From the NCBI RefSeq assembly GCF_002332255.1, contig NZ_NRGW01000001.1, positions 1,178,001 through 1,242,000 of the forward strand: a stretch of DNA of 64,000 nt, written 5' to 3'. Positions 62,719 through 64,000 of this stretch are shown piece by piece; the stretch's first letter is position 1, and each line of letters opens with the position of its first letter. A program made the position numbers and the translations under genes. Source of the stretch: Halomonas sp. JB37 (GTDB lineage: Bacteria; Pseudomonadota; Gammaproteobacteria; Pseudomonadales; Halomonadaceae). Below the pieces are notes generated by a model. It saw nothing but the letters and a program-made list of their open reading frames with translations, was not told the origin of the DNA and searched no databases.

Positions 62719-62797
62719 GAAAGTTTCCTGCCGTGTCACGGGCGTTAAAAGTGAGTCGCTAAAGCGCTGACTCAATATTGCTTGCTTAGAAACATAA

Positions 62798-62824
62798 AAA
62801 CGGCACCCTTAGTGGGTGCCGTTT
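62798..62824 (-). terminator. Terminator of dps
   Basis: AAACGGCACCC / GGGTGCCGTTT with a 5-base loop; on the minus strand it ends in five T. It lies 34 bases after the dps stop. Confidence 0.85.
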
Positions 62825-62857
62825 GACGTGCCTATTGTTAGGCGGTTATTGAACCAC

Positions 62858-63334
62858 TTATTTACTCAAGTAAGCATTCAGCATCCAAATGGTTTTTTCC
62901 TGCTCACGGATGTAATCACCGGCTTGAGAGGCCGTGCCTTCATCGTCGGCGTCCGACGCTAGGGCCAGTAGTTCACGCTGCAGTTCAATGAGCGTTTGGT
63001 AGCCTTTCAGAACACCTTTGACGCAGGTTTTGCCGTCGTGAACATCCTTTTCTTCCTGAATGTTCGAAAGCTTTATGTAGTCGCTGTAGGCGTGTACTGG
63101 CTTGTGGCCTAGAGTCAAAATCCGCTCGGCGACTTCATCGACCTTGGTCAGTAGATCGGTGTAATACTCTTCAAATTTGACGTGGAGTTCGAAGAAGTCA
63201 CTGCCCCTGATGTTCCAGTGATAGCCACGTACGTTCATGTAAAAAATCTGATAGTTGGCCAGCAGATGATTAAGCTTTTCGGCGAGCTGGCTAGCGCTGC
63301 CTTCGTGTAGGCCGATGCTATTGGTATCTGTCAT
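62858..63334 (-). CDS. dps: Dps-family ferritin-like DNA-protection protein
   Basis: 158 residues. The ferroxidase region YHWNIRGSDFFELHVKFEEYY carries the His, Asp and Glu ligands, and the helix TKVDEVAERILTLG follows. It forms 12-mers that oxidise and store iron and protect DNA from peroxide. I chose the ATG at 63334 (MTDTNSIGLHEG), with GGAG upstream; an open frame extends 37 codons further but has a non-family sequence. Confidence 0.93.
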   Translation of the reverse strand: MTDTNSIGLHEGSASQLAEKLNHLLANYQIFYMNVRGYHWNIRGSDFFELHVKFEEYYTDLLTKVDEVAERILTLGHKPVHAYSDYIKLSNIQEEKDVHDGKTCVKGVLKGYQTLIELQRELLALASDADDEGTASQAGDYIREQEKTIWMLNAYLSK

Positions 63335-63531
63335 ATCCTGCTCCCTATCGGTGCCGCCTGCGCGGCGATTAATGCGTGATATGCAGCATAGAGCGTATTG
63401 GACGCGATGCAAAACAGGTTTTATGTATCGCTGCCATAGCGCCACGACATTACGTCTGTGTCGGCTGCCTGTGACTGATTACTAAATGCTGGCAGCCATT
63501 GATTTTTTCAAGGCCTGAGGAGAAACATTCG

Positions 63532-63999
63532 CTATCGCTGGGAGGCTGTCCATAGCCGTAGCAGGCTTTCGCAGCGTGCCTCAAGCAGCTCGGCGGTGCG
63601 TGGCAGAGCATCTTTTAATGCCATGGGGCCATCGGCTAACGCAAATGCCGCGGTCACGCCTTCATCAAAGCAGGCTTCCCAGCCATCGCCGAGGCTGCCT
63701 GCGAGCACAATCACCGGTTTATTGGCACGCTGGGCGGCGCGAGACACGCCAATGGGTGTTTTGCCCGCTAGGCTTTGGCCATCCAGGCGGCCTTCACCGG
63801 TAATTACCAAGTCTGCACGGGCTAGCCGCTCCGCCATGCCGGCCTGCTGCATAATCATTTCAATGCCGGGTTTTAGAGTGGCGTTCAAAAACGCCTTTGC
63901 AGCAAACCCCATGCCGCCGGCTGCTCCTGCACCGGGCAGCGTCCGATGATCGCAGCCCAGCGTTTGCGCACTGATGTCCGCAAAGTGGCTAAGCGCTTG
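63532..63999 (-). CDS. Glycerate 2-kinase, C-terminal part (partial)
   Basis: About 155 residues are in the window; the frame runs off the right end. SLPGAGAAGGMGFA-like text (here TLPGAGAAGGMGF), DLVITGEGRLDGQSLAGKTPIG and VIVLAGSLGDGW are typical of the GarK/GlxK family, which phosphorylates glycerate. The stop is at 63532-63534. An ATG at 63912 is internal. Confidence 0.9.
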   Translation of the reverse strand, partial: QALSHFADISAQTLGCDHRTLPGAGAAGGMGFAAKAFLNATLKPGIEMIMQQAGMAERLARADLVITGEGRLDGQSLAGKTPIGVSRAAQRANKPVIVLAGSLGDGWEACFDEGVTAAFALADGPMALKDALPRTAELLEARCESLLRLWTASQR

Positions 64000-64000
64000 A

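Overview
The window looks like a chromosomal segment of a halophilic gammaproteobacterium, most likely Halomonas or a close relative. The evidence is a decayed ectoine hydroxylase gene (ectD), the asmA-mutY-yggX order, speA next to an srkA-type kinase, tmcA, and moderate-to-high GC with a Halomonas-like protein style. This assignment comes from gene content, not from a database search.

Layout: (1) 1-2290 is housekeeping: the end of an asmA-like gene, mutY, yggX and a tRNA operon Phe-Gln-Thr. (2) 2291-12669 is a nitrogen-scavenging amide/urea locus on the + strand. It has a sigma-54-type promoter, a leader with an attenuator-like hairpin, amiC and amiR (sensor and ANTAR antiterminator), a five-gene branched-chain-type ABC importer, a formamidase, a tandem nitrilase-fold amidase whose second domain lacks the catalytic Cys, and the stump of an amidase-signature enzyme. 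(3) 12630-12993 is a frameshifted integrase remnant that abuts that stump. (4) 13066-39526 is a salicylate/cysteine siderophore locus. A + strand operon with ATGA overlaps encodes a salicyl-AMP ligase fused to a salicylate synthase, a 3262-residue NRPS (ArCP-Cy-A-PCP-Cy-A-PCP-Cy-A-PCP), a thioesterase with an N-terminal docking-type domain, two saccharopine-dehydrogenase-type reductases (one with a thiazoline-hydrolase-like extension) and an LCMT-type methyltransferase. A convergent - strand operon encodes a TonB receptor, an MFS transporter and two ABC half-transporters. A PchR/YbtA-like AraC regulator and an EntD-type PPTase complete it. (5) 39527-43261 is a graveyard: IS-like ends, idi, a broken UbiA gene, a degenerate tRNA-Thr copy, a META-domain lipoprotein and the ectD pseudogene. 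(6) 43380-64000 is mostly core: an FAA hydrolase, speA, srkA, polA, a Fur-box-linked Fe(III) ABC importer, a TRAP transporter, tmcA, pepD, an MFS pump, dps and the end of a glycerate kinase gene.

How the genes work together: the siderophore operon appears able to make salicylate from chorismate, load it on the ArCP and add three cysteines, each paired with a cyclisation domain. The predicted product is a salicyl chain with up to three thiazoline-derived rings, then reduced, methylated and released by the separate thioesterase. The convergent operon would take up the ferric complex. Candidate Fur boxes precede the biosynthetic operon, the receptor operon and the fbpA gene. The most unusual points are three A-domain segments that appear identical in DNA, the ligase-synthase fusion, the docking domain on a thioesterase, and the reductase fused to an ATC-hydrolase-like domain. 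The amide locus shows an apparent double control: a sigma-54 promoter plus AmiR-type antitermination.
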